Below, piece after piece: positions 13,620 through 28,500 of a stretch of 64,000 nt of DNA. Location of the stretch: contig NC_072472.1 in assembly GCF_027596085.1 (NCBI RefSeq), positions 22,091,552 to 22,155,551 on the forward strand. Reading direction: 5' to 3'. A program made the translations under genes and the position numbers. The notes below the pieces were generated by a model. The model searched no databases. It saw nothing but the letters and a program-made list of their open reading frames with translations, and was not told the DNA's origin. Origin of the DNA: Anoplopoma fimbria. Lineage: Eukaryota; Chordata; Actinopteri; Perciformes; Anoplopomatidae. Positions within the stretch are counted from its first letter, which is position 1. Every line of letters begins with the position of its first letter.

Positions 13620-13930
13620 CTCAGACGTTAGCGGTGAAATCAAACTGCAGCTACGGGTCTGGGGTTGCGCGGTCCGCCCGCTCACCCTGCATTAGGTTTT
13701 GTATAACCTTAATGACAACACTGTCTGTTCCAATCAGCTCACTGCTGCTCCACCGTCCATTTTTCAAACTTTATGACAGTTTTAATTGCTCCCACCTGCT
13801 GCCTGATCGACCCGCTCAACAGCCACTTTTGCTCATGTGTGGATGCAGACAAAGAAGTCTATTAGGTGCAACTCGCCTTTGCTGCAGTGAGGTCACTAAG
13901 GCATTAAATTAGTTCCAGCCCGTCTACCGT
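13620..13930. promoter_or_regulatory. Candidate conserved non-coding element 4 in the HLCS intron
   Basis: A mixed-composition repeat-free block with TTTATGACAG, TTTTAATTGC and CACCTGCTGCC (E-box) words, open for 92 codons on the plus strand. The translation has no recognisable domain. Judged a possible enhancer by texture only. Confidence 0.25.
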
Positions 13931-14251
13931 CCCACCTCAGTGTACGCACACACACAAAAAATGCTTGATTCATTGTACGATTTATATGCCGTATCGCTGT
14001 TTTTTTCTTTCCTTCAATTGGCCGTTGTCAACTTACTTTTCATCCGTTGCTAAAGAGGAGATTTTCGGACTAATTTATGAGTGAGCATCTTGACATCATC
14101 CATTGTTTTTCATCATTGTCCGCTCCTCTTTCAAAGCAGCCTTTTAATTGTGGCGGTGTTGGTACAGATGATCAAAAGCCAAACCTCCATCCCAGCATCC
14201 ACCTGTAGTCTTCCTTCTCCAAGAGGGAAGTTAGAGGGTGGTGGTTAAAGG

Positions 14252-14752
14252 CAGTGTTGCAGACATAAACAGAGTCCAGGTAATAGCCAAGACCAGAGTG
14301 TACTGAGACCGAGACAAGGCCAAGACTTTGAGATGTCGAGACCAATAAAGACCAAGACCGGACCGGTCCCACACTGCATGACACACTTCAGATAGAATGT
14401 GGAACATGCAAACCATACAGGCAGACCTCACACTGATCTGAAATATTTACAATAAACTATTAATGTGTGCATTATAGGTGTAGCATTAGAAGTCTTGATA
14501 AAATAGACAGAAAGCATTGCAGAGGTGAATTTTGTGTGTGAATCTTCCTTTGTTTTCTATCGGCAAACCCATTGCTGGTGGTAAGAAATGAATCAGACAA
14601 TGTAGTTGTAATAGAGTTTAGTGATTTCCATTACTTGTGGTCTTGACACGTCTTGCAATACAATCCAGATCTTTCTCTAAAAAACGAGACAAGACTGAGA
14701 TCTTCAAATAGGGGTCTTGAGACCAGGAGCGATCTTGAGTACTACAACACTT
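14252..14752. mobile_element. hAT-like non-autonomous element with near-perfect 8-bp TSD
   Basis: Left end CAGTGTTG and right end CAACACTT are inverted. The interior is rich in GAGACC/GGTCTC words on both halves. Flanks are GGTTAAAG on the left and GGTTAACG on the right, an 8-bp duplication with one mismatch, as expected for hAT insertions. No transposase. Confidence 0.6.
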
Positions 14753-16259
14753 GGTTAACGTGCTGGTGTGTGTGTCTGTGTGTGTGTACGGGGATGAAAA
14801 GAGTACTCTTACTACCACACACACAAGCGTTGGTGCACGCACTTTTTAAAATGCTGAAATGCCACACCTTACACACGTGCATTCATCTGCGTCCCCCCTT
14901 TTTTTTTTACGCAACACATGTACGTGTGCTGCTTCAAACACTACACACTTAACATGCAAGTGTGCACGTGTGACTGAATATTTTGGATTGGGAGGTTGGT
15001 GGTCTGTTTCCTGCGCAGGGGGGTTTATTTGTTAATTTATTCCAAAGCTGTTTCATTTAAGCTCAACTCTTTTTCACAAAGACTGTCAATAAAACACTGT
15101 CTGCAGTATGAAGAACACATTTGGTGAATATTAATCTTTCAGCAGTGTGAACTTACATTGATCAAACAGCCCCCTAAGCACAGGCAGACAGTGAGCGCAA
15201 GTTAATGGAAAAAACATCATACCCCTTATGCAATCATAGTACTTTTTTTTTAAGTTAGAAAAGTTACACCTTTTCACGTTATGCTGATAAGGACACTATC
15301 AAAAATAAATAAATAAAACTATCCCTATCCAAAATGTTTGCAGATGGCTTTTTCACATGAAGAGCTCTTTTACAACAGTCACTCAACTGTGGTACACAGA
15401 GCACCCTGACACAAGTACAACTTAATCATAAACTGTGAGAGGCTAAGGCTGAAGACTCAGGCTTCCCCTCCTCACTCTTTTATAGCCTACTTACTAGGTT
15501 CCAACAGCAAACAAATGTATTTCTTTGTTTATTTCTACAAGCATCTCCATATTGATTAAACTCTATTTAATTTAGGTATAAACTTGGACTCAATAAACAG
15601 AGATTCTACTTTAATAGTGACAAAGAGATCTGCTTCATTTTAAACCTGGTTTTGTTAAACTATGATTAGAACTAATCTTACATTAAATTAATCCTTGTTG
15701 GTGCAGCAAAGCCTAAGAGAGAAACAATAATGCACTAACCTAAAACTCACATGTGGTTTAAACGTTTACAGATTTACAATTGCATAGATAATGCAAAAAT
15801 TCCCGGTTGCCTGGTCAGCTGATTGCTCCGCCAGTGTTAACAAAATGCAAAATGAAAAGAGTTATTAAAAATGAAACAACAGGGGGCTGCTACAGTCACT
15901 CAGACCACTCTTCTTATCGCAGTTGACGAGGTGACTCACAATATCCATAGTGTATCTTGTGAGCACATAATAGATACAAATTTCATCTGGACTTTTAGGG
16001 GGGCTCTGAACATTGAGTGTAACGATTGCGAGAAAGCATGTAACGATTGCAAGAAAGCCAACTAGTTTATTTGACTAGCTGTAATGAAGGGCGCTGTGTG
16101 AGGCTACAGCTGGCTAGCCTGTGCACATTGCAGCAATCAAAAACCAAGCGTTGCATATCCATTCGGTCACAAAACCACCATGTTGCCTGTGAGAACATGC
16201 TGCTGCCAGCCTCAGTGTACATTCCCAACAATAAGCAGGCTCAGAGGAGCATGTGTTAC

Positions 16260-19200
16260 CCTTGTAGCAGGTCCATGGTGGACGAGGCGACCTCGGCGTA
16301 CAGCAGGGTGTGCCCCAGTAGGCTGGTCTTCAGGTTCTTTCTGTAGGTCTCCATGCTGAACTGCGCCCAGCCCTGAGACTCTGAGGAGTCGGTGACCAGG
16401 GCCACGGAGCCCTCGGGCAGCGAGGGACCGTCCTGGAGCTCAGAACTGGACACCAGCGAGAGAGAGGCCTTGGACAATGTGAGGAGGCCATTTTGATCCG
16501 CACGTGTCTGCAGCCATTCCACAAAGCTGGTCTTGGCCTCCTGGGAGGTGCAGAGAAGGAGAATGACACTATCAGTTATGTTCTTTCATATAAATTATTG
16601 TGGCCATTTCTCTATAGCCACGCAGCCAAATCCACAGTAGCATTTTCTGTCATGCTATTGGATAAACCACCTGAAAGCCTCTTAGATTTCGTATTTGCTT
16701 TTGCACAAATATCGAGAGCATAGGTCTAGGCACCTACTGTGTTGGTATTTACTGAAGATGTTAATCTTTTTGTGTAATGAAATACTTTAGATAGTATTAT
16801 TCTTACTAAGTTGCTGTTTTTATTGTTCATGGCAGTGAAGGAACATATCACTCAGTGGAAACGTATAACTTACTCTACTGAAGCTCTATTGCACTGAGGA
16901 ATGAGTTATATTGAGCTATGAATAAACACACAACACTTGTTAGTGAAAACAATTGAAACCACAATTTTAATTCCACGGCCATTAAATCATAAAATCATGC
17001 ATTCAGTTTTCAGGCTCTAAATTATTTTTTAAAAACTTTTGTTTTTACTATTTTCCACCAGAATGAGTGGAAACTGCTCATATTTGTCCTTTGGGGCTAT
17101 TACATGCTATTTACCTGGTTTTCACTAGGGGAATCACTGCTGTATTATGTTTAATGCTATCCCCCTAGCATTTAGTATACAGAAAATAATTCGAGTTTTT
17201 ACTTTCATAAAAGCGGCAAAATATTTACAAACTGGCATTTGAAAGGTTAAAATTCTGAAATTAAATGAATATTTGGTAGTTATAATAGGGACTGAGATTT
17301 AGGCCAGCGATAGTGGAACATAAAGTTAAGATGTAAATTCATGGCAGATTTTGGACTCTGACATTTTTGGCCTCTGAGGACATCAGAGCAACTTTTTTAA
17401 AGAGACATAAATGGGTTGATATTTATTAACTGTTTTCAGTAGTTGTAGGGATATATGAGAGTTCAGCTACTTAAATATTGGCATTCCTCGACCAATAATT
17501 ATGGATCTTCTGAAGCTGCAGCAAGTATAGACCTGTATTTAACTGGGTGGACTGGGTTTTCATATCAGGCACCCAGTCCAAGCTTTTAGAGAGACATTTC
17601 ATGTCCAGAATCGGCTGGCCATAATAAGAGTTGGATTTGATTGATTTTCCGTTTGAAATAAATGTGCTGAATGAGTTAATCAGTGTGTGTGGCTAATCAA
17701 TGACACGGTGTAATTAGGCAGCGGTCCCAGTCTGCTCTGTTCCAGTCACTTCCTATTAATCAGGCTTCTCTCCTGTGTCCTTACACACATAAAACATGTT
17801 GTCTTAATGTTTACTCTGGTCTTAGGAATGATGAATCTATCATCGTACGTACTTCCTTCACCTCTCTTATTAGATTTGACATTAGAAGAGTTGATTTCAT
17901 TTAATTTGACATCAACGTGAAGTCATCCTCACAAGACATAACAGGACATGATTTGCACTCAGTATGATACTGACATTTCAGAGATAGATCAGAAACTGTG
18001 GATAAAAAAAACCCTGCCACATGATTGGCTGAGCAAGACAGATTGGTCCCAGTGCCACACAACTCATTAAGTCTGACACATAACAAGGATTGTTTCAACT
18101 AAACTTAGGGTTCATCCCAATATCCCTCCTTGACTCCTCGACACCTCTATCCTTGATCACTTGGACCCGGGAATCTTCCGAAATCTGGCATGATGAAGGA
18201 CGTCCCAATTTCAGAAATCAATTTTATGTAAAGAGGAGGCTTCCAGAGGAGGGAGAAGCGAGGATACCCAAGCACAGCCTATGTGGAAGCCTTATGGCTA
18301 CACACGTATAATTGCGCCAAACCCAGCAGGCAGAATTTAAACAGGCCAGGGCAGGACGAGCAATACATCTTTTTTTTTTTTTAATCTTAAATTTTATAAG
18401 GGTAAACTTAAGGCAGACAAATAATTTCCACACACCGATTTTTTATGAAAATCCTGATGTCATGTGAAGCCATTTTAAAATCCTACATTGAATCCCATAG
18501 AGTAGTATTTATATAATGTATTCAATTTACGTTAGTATATATTTCTTTGCACAATTTGTATTGTTTACAACATACAGACCTTGTTGTAAGGAGAAACATT
18601 TGTCTTTCAACCATGGCCTCCAACATTAAACCGCTCACAATGAGGTCTGTGGAATATGTTCAGTACCAGGTCATGATTTCTGGAAACATGATATGGAAAA
18701 TGTCCTCTTGCGTTGTTTTTGGGTGCCCGAGATGATATTACATACATTTGAGATGATGAACTTTGATTCAAGGCTCTAGCAAGCTACATATCAGGGACCA
18801 CAATGCTTTCATGCTAACGTTACACTGGTTAAAGAGAAATAGCCCAACTGCGGGCTGGTGGTCAGCAGCAGAGCTGGGTCCGACAGTCCCTCTGCCTCAC
18901 TGCTTGCTAGGAGACAACTGTGCCCAGAGAAGAGCAGGCGGGAACTCCGGGAAATAGCCAGCTAACTAGTCAGCTCTAGAGATGGAAAAGGTAGCTAGCC
19001 AAGTAACAAGCCAGCTATGGAGATGGACAAGCTAGTTAGCTAGGTAACAAGTCAGCTCTGAAGAAGGACAAGCTAGCTAGGTAACTAGCTTGTCCATCTT
19101 CTCCAGAGCTCCAGTTTGCTCTCCTCCCAGGGACTAGGGAATATCAGAAGAATCTGGCTTTAAATGTATGTCCAACTCTTGTTGTCCTTGTCTTGTTGGT

Positions 19201-22200
19201 TAATGTTAACTTCCTCACTCCACATAGGATTCAAGGATGCTTGGTCCTCCAAATGTGTCAGAGAATGGTGTGAAAAGTTTTCCCGACATAACTAGTCACT
19301 ACTTGTAAGACTAGAAGAGCTAGAAAAGTGTTGGCTGGTAGTTTAGCCTAAACACATATAATGTTGATGTATAGGACCGCTGAGTGTCTGCTCTTAGGTG
19401 TGAATGGTGTCGGCTGTCAGGGGTCCCATTAGATATATGACAGCCTGATACCTACTGCAGGGCCTCGTGCTAGGCCAACACAGCATTTAACATTAATACT
19501 GGGCTTCCTTAGGAATGCTCACCCAACTTTCACTGTCTATTGAATACTATAAAGAAAGAAAATAACATCTAACAACGTAGACACACAATAAGCCTCTGAA
19601 CTTGTGAATGAATCCTATTATAGTTAAAAAAAAAAAAAAATCTTAATTTCCAGACGGAGGGAAATGGTGATTTTCCAGCTCATGGCGGAGAACAGGAACA
19701 CCCACTGAGCAGCGGTGGAAGTCAGTCACACTGATCACCACCATACTGAATGAATTAGTGTGTGCTGGAGAGGCTTTTCATCACCTGCACAGAGTGCTGC
19801 TACTACACTGACTACGGTAAGTGTGTCAACCTTACAGCTGTTGCTGTTGTACATAATTCTGTCTGAAGATAGTGTATGATTTAATTCTTACAATCAGCCT
19901 TATTTATACAACTGTACACAAGCGACTAGTTTTGGTACATTTTTTATATTTCTTGTTACAGTGTTACATACACATGCAGTATATCTATTTTTTTAACCAT
20001 TAATTAAAAATTGACAGTATTTTGAGAATCGTCTCAGTTTCACAAAACATTATATGAAGTGTATCGATATTGGCAGATAATATTCCCCATGCCAATGTAT
20101 TATTCCGGTTCTAGGTATGGATCTGTCATGTTTTACAGTCTAGTTATGTTATTTTGTTAAAACCGCATTACCTTGTTGAAAATATGTAATATGTGATACA
20201 GATAGGAGGTTGTTATGTGTCTGCCAAAAGAACTGTTAAAAAAAACGCTGACACCTGAGTTTCACCTGCACAAGAGAATCATGTGGGTCATTTCAGCAGA
20301 ATACAATTGATTAAACCAACAGTAACACTATATAGTTGCATCCAAAACATATTTTCATTGTTAGTAATTCCTTCTGTGGATTATTCTTCTTCATTTGGTC
20401 TACTACGTGTTCAAATAGTTAATATTTATTTATGTCCATCATCATTTCTCAGAGCCCTAGGTAACCAAGTCCAAACTCCAAAGTTATAAATCTCTAGTTA
20501 TATCCAAATACGTTTATCTTAAATTCCTGGTGAGAATATTACTTATATTTGGCCAAGGAATGGGAAGGAAACTGTGAAATGCTACTTATTCAGGCGAAGA
20601 GCTTCCAACGAGCAGCAATGCCTGACAACAAGCACTAATGGAAACCTCCAACACTCATACCCAAGACCAAAACACCAAAGGACAAAAACAACTTCAGTAC
20701 TGAATAGGAGCTACTGGAACCGATCCCTGTGTAGTGCACCAGGAGCAGAGAGGTCGCTCTACAGACATGCTGAGGTTCACAGCTCTCCTCCTCAACCTCC
20801 CAACAATCTGGAAACGATTCTGCAGCCCCCAATTTCCATAAGCCTGCTTGTTGGGACTGTGGGGGGGGGTTAGCAGGGTTAAAGGTCACACAGCAATCCA
20901 AATATACAACAATGAAGACAAAAACGACTACAATACTAAAGCAACTACTGCCAATATTAATGTAATACTATTTTCTTTCTTAAGGGAGTGTCCAAGTAGG
21001 ACACCTTGCCTCATTGATACCAGCCAGTGGAACTAAAGGTCGCATTAGAAAATGTGACCAGAGCCGCTTTGAAGAAGGACTCTTGAGCTCGATTTCTGTT
21101 TCTCAGCAATCCCGGAGCTCCAACTCCCCCTAGTGGTTCTTCTCAAGGACATGTGTCATCAAAACGAGCTGTGCGTTCCAACACCCACACTATGGTACTA
21201 TTTAGTATGCCAGAAAAAAGATTTGGTGTGTCACTCCCAATACATAGTATGTCAAATGTAGCATGCCAAAAATTACCAGGATATTCTACTTCAGTAGGTA
21301 AACAAGCTTTTCCCCTCTATTCTGACCCACGATGCTCTGCGCAGCAGATGTATGAGCAAGAGGGTCAAAGTTTAAGGTGCAATGTTATGAAAAAGTAGTA
21401 TGTCCCAATTGAATTCATACTGCATGCAATAGTGTGTACTTCGTGAGGGTAGCTGCAGTATGCGCTAAAATTAAAAAGAAACAGTATGCGATTCTCCATG
21501 ATGAACACACACACATCAAAAGTACATTTTTTTCTTTAAAAGAGTAGGACCTTGACTGGGTAGAATGATGTTGGTGCTTGTGATATTTAATTGTTTGTTG
21601 TTGTATTCAGGCGCTGAAGGGGAGACCGTTTCTCTGTGCTTACCTTAAATCTCAGTCTAATACCTAGATTTACAGTACAGCAGGATTTTTGTGACATCAC
21701 TAGTTTGGAAATAAATCGCAGTCCAACATGAGACAACAAGTGATGTAGAAACTTAAAATCTTCAGTGACTATGCACCTTTTTTTATGCCAGTGCAGCTTC
21801 AAAGGAGAGACAACTTTTTTTTGGCTATTTTCAAGGAATAGTTTTGATGTTTTGAAGTGGGGTTGTATGAGGTACAATGTACTGCTGTTGACATATTTTA
21901 CACACCTTAAAAAATCAATATCAGTTTAAGTGTATGCAATATTAAGAATGTTCTCACCGCATTCTCTTGCAGTCAGACAGCCCTTTCTGAACTGAGGATG
22001 TTATATCCATCTATGCTCTCTTCAAAGGCTCCAGACTCCTTTGAAAATAATAGTAATTTTACCTTGCAGTACATAAGAGTCGCTAGTCTACTGCTGCCTC
22101 GATCAGTTTGTTTGTGGTTATTGTCTTAATTTGCAGAATACCTACACATTTCAAATGCCTTTTTTTTTTTTCAATCATTCCAAATATTTTCTTTGAGCTT

Positions 22201-22523
22201 TTTTATTAATCAGACCGCAGTCAATAGATATATCTTCAGGATAAGGTGACCGTGTAGGGTGAAATGTTTTTCCAAGAATCTAACCGTATGGTACCCAAAC
22301 TGAGCGTCAGTCGCTGCGATCATTCACTGTGATGGCTGATCAAAGACTGATTACTGCCCTGGTGTTTGTACTGGCCCTCTGTACACAGACCTGCTGTGGG
22401 CCTGCTCCATATATGCTCATACATTTGCATACATTAAGGAGGCAAAATTGTTTCCACATGCGTAGTGTGCCGGAGTATCTGTGCTGCAGCTCATACAATT
22501 AACTTTAACAAAAACAATGTGGT

Positions 22524-22558
<35 letters not shown>

Positions 22559-25500
22559 CGCATGTAAATGTATGAATGAATAAGTAGATGAATGAATAGA
22601 TGATGGATAATGAAGATGATGGATAACTGTGTTTTTACATTCTTGAAAACACTGATAGACACAGAATACTCTTATTTCCTACTTTCGTCTATGTACTTGA
22701 TGTTGCAGAGAATACCGGGCCTTGTTATAAGGACAAACTGTCGGTTTTGACATGACCTTATCTTAATCCTGTGGCCTGCCAACGTACCGACAGAAGAGCA
22801 GCAGGGGTCTTACCTGAGAGGTGGCCAGCAGGTGGACCGGGCTTGAGGCTGGAGCCTGGTTCAGCTCACAGCTGAGGCCCAGAGAGGTGAGGATCTCCGT
22901 CAAGACTTCATAACGCAGCGTGTTGCTGACTTTCAGTTCATCGAAGCCTTTGGTCGTCAAATTCTGGGGGTCTGGAGCAATTTCCAGGTGGGCCTGCAGA
23001 CAGGGAACGTAAAACATGTCTGACAGGCTTTGAGACTTAGACTTACTTAACAGACTGTCCCAAAAGGATTTTTCTATTGCAAATATCAGCCAAAATGACG
23101 TCCTTAACCGTCTTGTTTTGACCACAACTCAAATACAATCAGTATACTGTCAAAGAGGAGTAGAGAAACAAGAAAATATTCAGATTTAAGAAGCTGTTTT
23201 TTAAATATCTCAAACTGATTTATCAACTATCTAAATTGTTTTTGATTAGATTCATAGTTGACGACTAATCTATTAATTGATGCAGCTCTAAAACAAAGGA
23301 CGATACGGGGAGTAGTGGTGAGGACAGAGGTCAGGTGTCTGACTAGACTGTCAAGCGGACTGAGTGACGCCGACAAGGTTATGTTCCAATTCACCTCAAC
23401 ACCAGTGAGTCTGTGGAAGTAGTGGCAAGCATGATAGCAATGCTGGCCCACAACATTAACCCTTTGGTGACGTGGTGTTATATCTGAACCAGGAACTGTG
23501 GGTTGCTGGTTTATACCCAGGACTGGTAGAGGAATATCAGGCAGCCTCCTACTGGCTGAGACGTTCTGATAATAATGCTCATGAGGGGGTAAGTTTTTAG
23601 TTGTACTGGACCGCAGCATGTTCAAATGTGTTTCTAATATTACCCCCTGTCATGCATTCCAGTGCATCTCCACTGACTACTATAACCACACATTTACCTC
23701 CCTAGAGTTGTCAATGAACATTACTATCTTCATAATGGTATGAATGCATGGCGAAGCTGTTGTATTGGATTGCATAAAAAGATTAACAGGTGCACCTAAA
23801 AAAAAAAAGTGTCCCCTGAGCTGTTTGAGTATGAGACGAATAAAACGCTGAAGCGAGGAAACATTAAAAACAAGATTCAGCCATGCAAACTACTACAATC
23901 ACCACCTTCAGCAATGTCACGTGTCTTTACCTGACAGAGGACAGCCTCCCCACCGTCCTCTCCATGGGTCACCCTGACTACAACCATGTCCTTCTGATGG
24001 GGGACGTCCCCTTTTAGCTCCCCCCAAAGCTCCACCTCCCCTCCTCCCTGTGCATCCCTGACGTAGACCTTGCCACTTGACAACACGCTTAGCTCCAGCT
24101 CTGTGCTGTCCTCCCTCGTGAAGCTCAGCCTGCCGACCCGGCCGCGTTGCCCCTCCCTGGCCTCCAGGCAGAGGCCCGCCGGGCACAGGGTGGAGGCCAG
24201 CCCCAGCACCCTGCCCCCCTGGCTCAGGTAGGTGAGAAAACGGGTCTGGAGCTGGGGGGTCAGGGGCTCCTCCTCTGCCAGGACGAGGAGCTTGGCGTTG
24301 TCCAGCCACGGGTCGCTGAGAGCCTGCTGTGGTTGGAGGGGATATATGATGTTGTCTTCCATGTTTACACACTCTGATAAAACCTGCCGGACTAACTGAA
24401 AACGCTCCTGGCAGCCTCCGGTGAACAGCAGAACATTTGGCGGCTTGCTGTTACAGTCCAGTCCACCACTCTGCCCAGAACACCCTTTGTCATCGTGCTC
24501 GACGTCATCCAGAGTCTCATCTCCACTGTCCGGCCCTGCTGAGTTGTCATCGGGAAGGTCTGGAATGTTATCAGCCGAAGCATACTTGACTGAGAGGATG
24601 GTGCTGTTCTCCAGCTCCAAGCACTCGTGGCAGCTGGACAGATGGAGGTGGTGCCTGTGGCCCTCCATGTGTTGATGGTTCCCCAAGGAGCGGTCCGCAG
24701 AGTCGCAAACGGGTCCCGGATCCTTTGTGCCGCAAAGTGGCTCCGACCCTCGCCGCTCCTCCAACCTCCTCTTGAGCTCCGGGGTGAGGAGGAGGCTGCC
24801 TTTGCGGCACGATGGGTGATGGCGATCGGCCGATAGGTGACGTGGCAAAGGCTCAGCAATGCCCTCTCCAGTTCGTGCTTCACAGAGACATGGTAGTGTC
24901 TGCTTCTCCAGGAGCTCGCTGAGGGTGGATTCTTGGAGGAGGACAGCTGTGGGAAGGTCATAAAAATGTAAAATAACGTGCGATCTGGTGACAGCCATTT
25001 AGTAAAATAAAAATATATTACATGTATTTGTGTTTACAAGCTAAGCTGAGTTACAAAGTCGGCAGAGAGCTTTAGCACGTATTTGCAGTCATGATGAATG
25101 AAAGTCCAATAGTCAAGTTTCCACTGAAACTTGAGATAAATATCTGTCACTTCAGCTGCTAAAAGCTGTTCACCAATTAAGTGGGGATGAACAAACTTCT
25201 CTGTTTGTGGGTCATAAATAAAGCATAAGGAGTCACGGGCCAATAAAGGGTCCGCTTGAAGATTATAATGCAAATGTAAATGTAAAATGTGATATTAAGA
25301 TATATTAAACACAAATGGTAAAATTTAACAAAGTTAACAAAGAACATTTCACAAACTTTTGCCGACATCTAGTGTTTACACAAGGATGTACAATGCACAG
25401 TGCAATTTATTAGAAATATGCTCATGCCATATTCTGGTTTATTTTTTATTCTGTGGGCCTTAGACGGTGACTTTACAAAAAAGATGATGCATAGCTCATT

Positions 25501-28500
25501 AAAAATGAAATGAGTATTGAAAGAGATAAATCACCACATCAGTAAGCTGTTCTGAGGTGTTTATAATATGGGGAAATATGAAATGTAACTGAGGGCAACA
25601 CACGGATTATCTTTGACGGTGTCAGTCCATTGTCCAGCTGAAGGCGATCTTCGATAAAAGCCACCCCCAGCCGACTGAAGTTGTCCACACTGGCCTGAGC
25701 CACGGCCCTGAAGGGCTGGCCGGGGCTACGGGCCAGAGGGAGGCAGTAGTCAGACCACTTCAGCACCTGCACACAACACACATCACTGGTAAGCTGACAC
25801 CCACGACTGATCCAATAGAGTTCATCATGTCTGCCTCACTAACCGAACAACCAGGCGGCTACATGGTGGAGAAATAACACTGATGAGGAAATGCATGAGA
25901 GCTGTTTGCTAAACCATGAGTAGGATTACTATAGTAACATTTATTTAGATGCAATTGTCAAACCCACTAAAGATACATTTATAATTAGAAGATCAATAAT
26001 ATTAAATCTGGATTGTACTTTAAGTAATACTAATGAAATATGATATTTGAATATAGGTTAGAAGACGAATAAACACCTCTAGAACAGTCCGAAAATAACC
26101 TAAATATGACAAACCTTTAAAAAAAAAAAAAAAAAAAAAAAAAAGGACTTTAATGCTGTAATAGATTTATATAGGTGTACCAAGCAACTAGTTTCAACTC
26201 TGTGTATACAGACTATAAAATAGTATGTAGTAATGGTGCACTATTGTGGGTTAATAGGTTACTAAAATATAATTTGTATTGTACGATATTGTTCTTACAA
26301 GAAACAGTGGAAGAGGTGCACTGAGGGAATTCAATTAAAATATGACTTTAGGAAACTAATACCAACTTCAAATGTGAAATCGTAACAAAAGAGTAGAAAT
26401 ATTTGTCCAAGGATGATTACATTCAAACGAGCAACGTGGAAGAACTCCTCAGAGGGAACACAGTGAAATTAAGAGGACAGAGTTATTACCGATGCTTCCC
26501 ACATTAACAAGATCTTTCAACACTCTCAGTAGCAAAATTATAATGTTATGCACTGGTTTTCTGACAGTAGCAGTTTGGAGAATTAGAAAATGGTAAAATG
26601 GAGAAAATATATATGTGTAGATAACATAGGTAAATAAGTAATATATGCAAACATGTGACGTCAGAATTAATGCACAGTTTAACACCAAAATTATATTAAT
26701 TTATATAATAATTAAGAAATACTTTTGATTGCTACAATCAGGAAGCCACTGGTGCATCATAAAAACAAATGGACACAGAAATCAACAGGTCAGCAGGTAG
26801 CTACAGGCTCTTAGGCTACAGGGGTCAGATGATAAGGTTGGACCGTTCATGCCAGTGTTAAAAAAGTGAAGTGAAATGGGTAAATCAAAGAGAAAACATG
26901 GCAGCACAACATTCAGTCAGCGCATAAACTGGACAGCACTGGAGAAAGAAAAGTAGAAACAGAGAAGTAGAAGGGAGAGGGAGCGCATCAAAAAGGAGAG
27001 TAGTGTAACAAAATGCCGCAAAATCCCAGGGATGCTCATGAGCAAAGTATGTCGTTAGTGGTTTATACATTTTTAAATAAAAACCCAACATGCTAAAAAA
27101 AACAATCACCTTTCCAGAGTTGATTCAGTGTTTTTAAATAAATAAATGGTATCACTTAATCATGCTATGGAGGAAAGCAGGCAGGGGATGCATGGACATA
27201 ATATTGAGTATAAAGATCAGTTTTGCGTATTTGTCGCTGGCACACAGGTTCTCCCTCTGCGTGTGCTCAACATATGCAATCATGTCAACATCACCATGTG
27301 GGCAGTTAGTCGTAGAGCGCTGTCATAACTCTTGAATGCATCGTGCAATTGTTACTAAATATGGAAGGCCTGTTCATAAGTGAACATCAAACAGCTCTGC
27401 TAAGTTTTGATGGCATTTAACCAACAGGTTGCGTTGCTGTATAAATATTAAATGACTAGATTAACTGTGCTGTAACATTGTGTAGTTTTGATTCTGAAAT
27501 TCTGTAAAAAAGGTTGGAAGTGTTTGGCCACTAGGGGGTGCAACAAGCACTGTGATTTTTTTTTTTAAACTGAAAAGCTCAGCACAACTTTTTAGCCCAA
27601 TTCCAATGTCCCCCCTAAGCCTTAAACACTGAACCTTCAGGGACTTATCTGACATCACCTTTGAAATGGTTGAGTGTGAGACACTGTAATGGCCCGAAAT
27701 AATGTAACTAAGAACAGGACAGCACTTTGCTTCAAAATATGATGTTACCAGGACAACTTCATATTATGATACCTACAATTGTGGGTATTTACTTTCTATT
27801 TTTTACTCCCGTATTTTAATTACTTCCAGGCTTTTTCCCCACGAGATGACTGTTATTTGTCAAATAATCCATAATTACTTTTTTTGTCAAACAGCTTCAA
27901 TAACAAAACTACTGTTTCCTCTGATTAAATGTTTTTTTTGTACCATCTTTAATCCCTAATGTTTTCTGTAAATGTGATATTCTAGGCTGAACACGTTTGC
28001 CATCCTTTTGTTTACCTTGTTTATATATCAGGCTTCCACTGGTAACCCTGTGTTTAACGTCATAATGCGATGAAATTTGGGTATTTCCCTGAGGCAAAGT
28101 CTGCAGAAATGCAGACCTGCTGAAAGTGTTCATAAAGGGCTCAAAATGGCCATGAGAGAGCCCTTAAACACTTGATGATTTGACAGTGGGACAGCCCTAA
28201 ACCAAAGTCTGTGAGTCTGTGAGTGTGGAGATTGGGATTGGGCCAATATCTTAAAGTTAAGTCTAAGGATGTAACAGACAGTTTCCCTGGTACAAGTAGA
28301 TATTATATATAATTTACAATAACCTAAACAGGTAATACACACAATATTACTGTGTCTTAATAGGTCAAGTTAAGGAGGTGCAAAGGTACATATGCCTTAT
28401 TTTTATTTACACACAGTTTATCAAAAAATATATACAATTTGTATTTAAACAACTGTCATAAATTTAAAAAAAGGGAAAATTGACATAGAATATAAAAGAT

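Larger units (their letters stand above)
1..16259 (-). other. Part of a large HLCS intron downstream of exon 6
   Basis: The intron starts at the donor just left of 16260 (CAAGG/GTAACA) and continues past the left edge. I read both strands for the missing HLCS catalytic exons (GRGGNVW, KWPNDIY-type motifs) and saw none. The stretch holds dispersed repeats (listed separately), simple repeats (poly-G 7168-7179, poly-C 9296-9312), and several moderately GC-rich blocks that look non-repetitive. The subregions 1-830, 2260-3160, 4320-5150, 5210-6470, 7800-10000 and 14760-16250 show no gene, RNA or repeat that I can name. Confidence 0.75.
16541..22813 (-). other. HLCS intron between coding exons 5 and 6
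   Basis: Bounded by CTCAG/GTAAGACC (donor side, 22813) and cacctcccag before exon 6. It contains a family C repeat (16975-17420), a tandem plus inverted array (18964-19110), a possible element at 21150-21530 and a GT array at 22525-22558. The stretch 17640-17900 is repeat-free with TAATTAGG-type homeodomain words and might be regulatory. I see no other gene in it. Confidence 0.8.

Noticed and set aside
23227..23625. 132-codon open frame on the minus strand
   Set aside because: Sits in an HLCS intron and overlaps a MITE end at its right part; no family resemblance.
24392..24961. 189-codon alternative frame over HLCS exon 4
   Set aside because: Out-of-frame shadow of the GC-rich HLCS exon, whose true frame matches known HLCS blocks.
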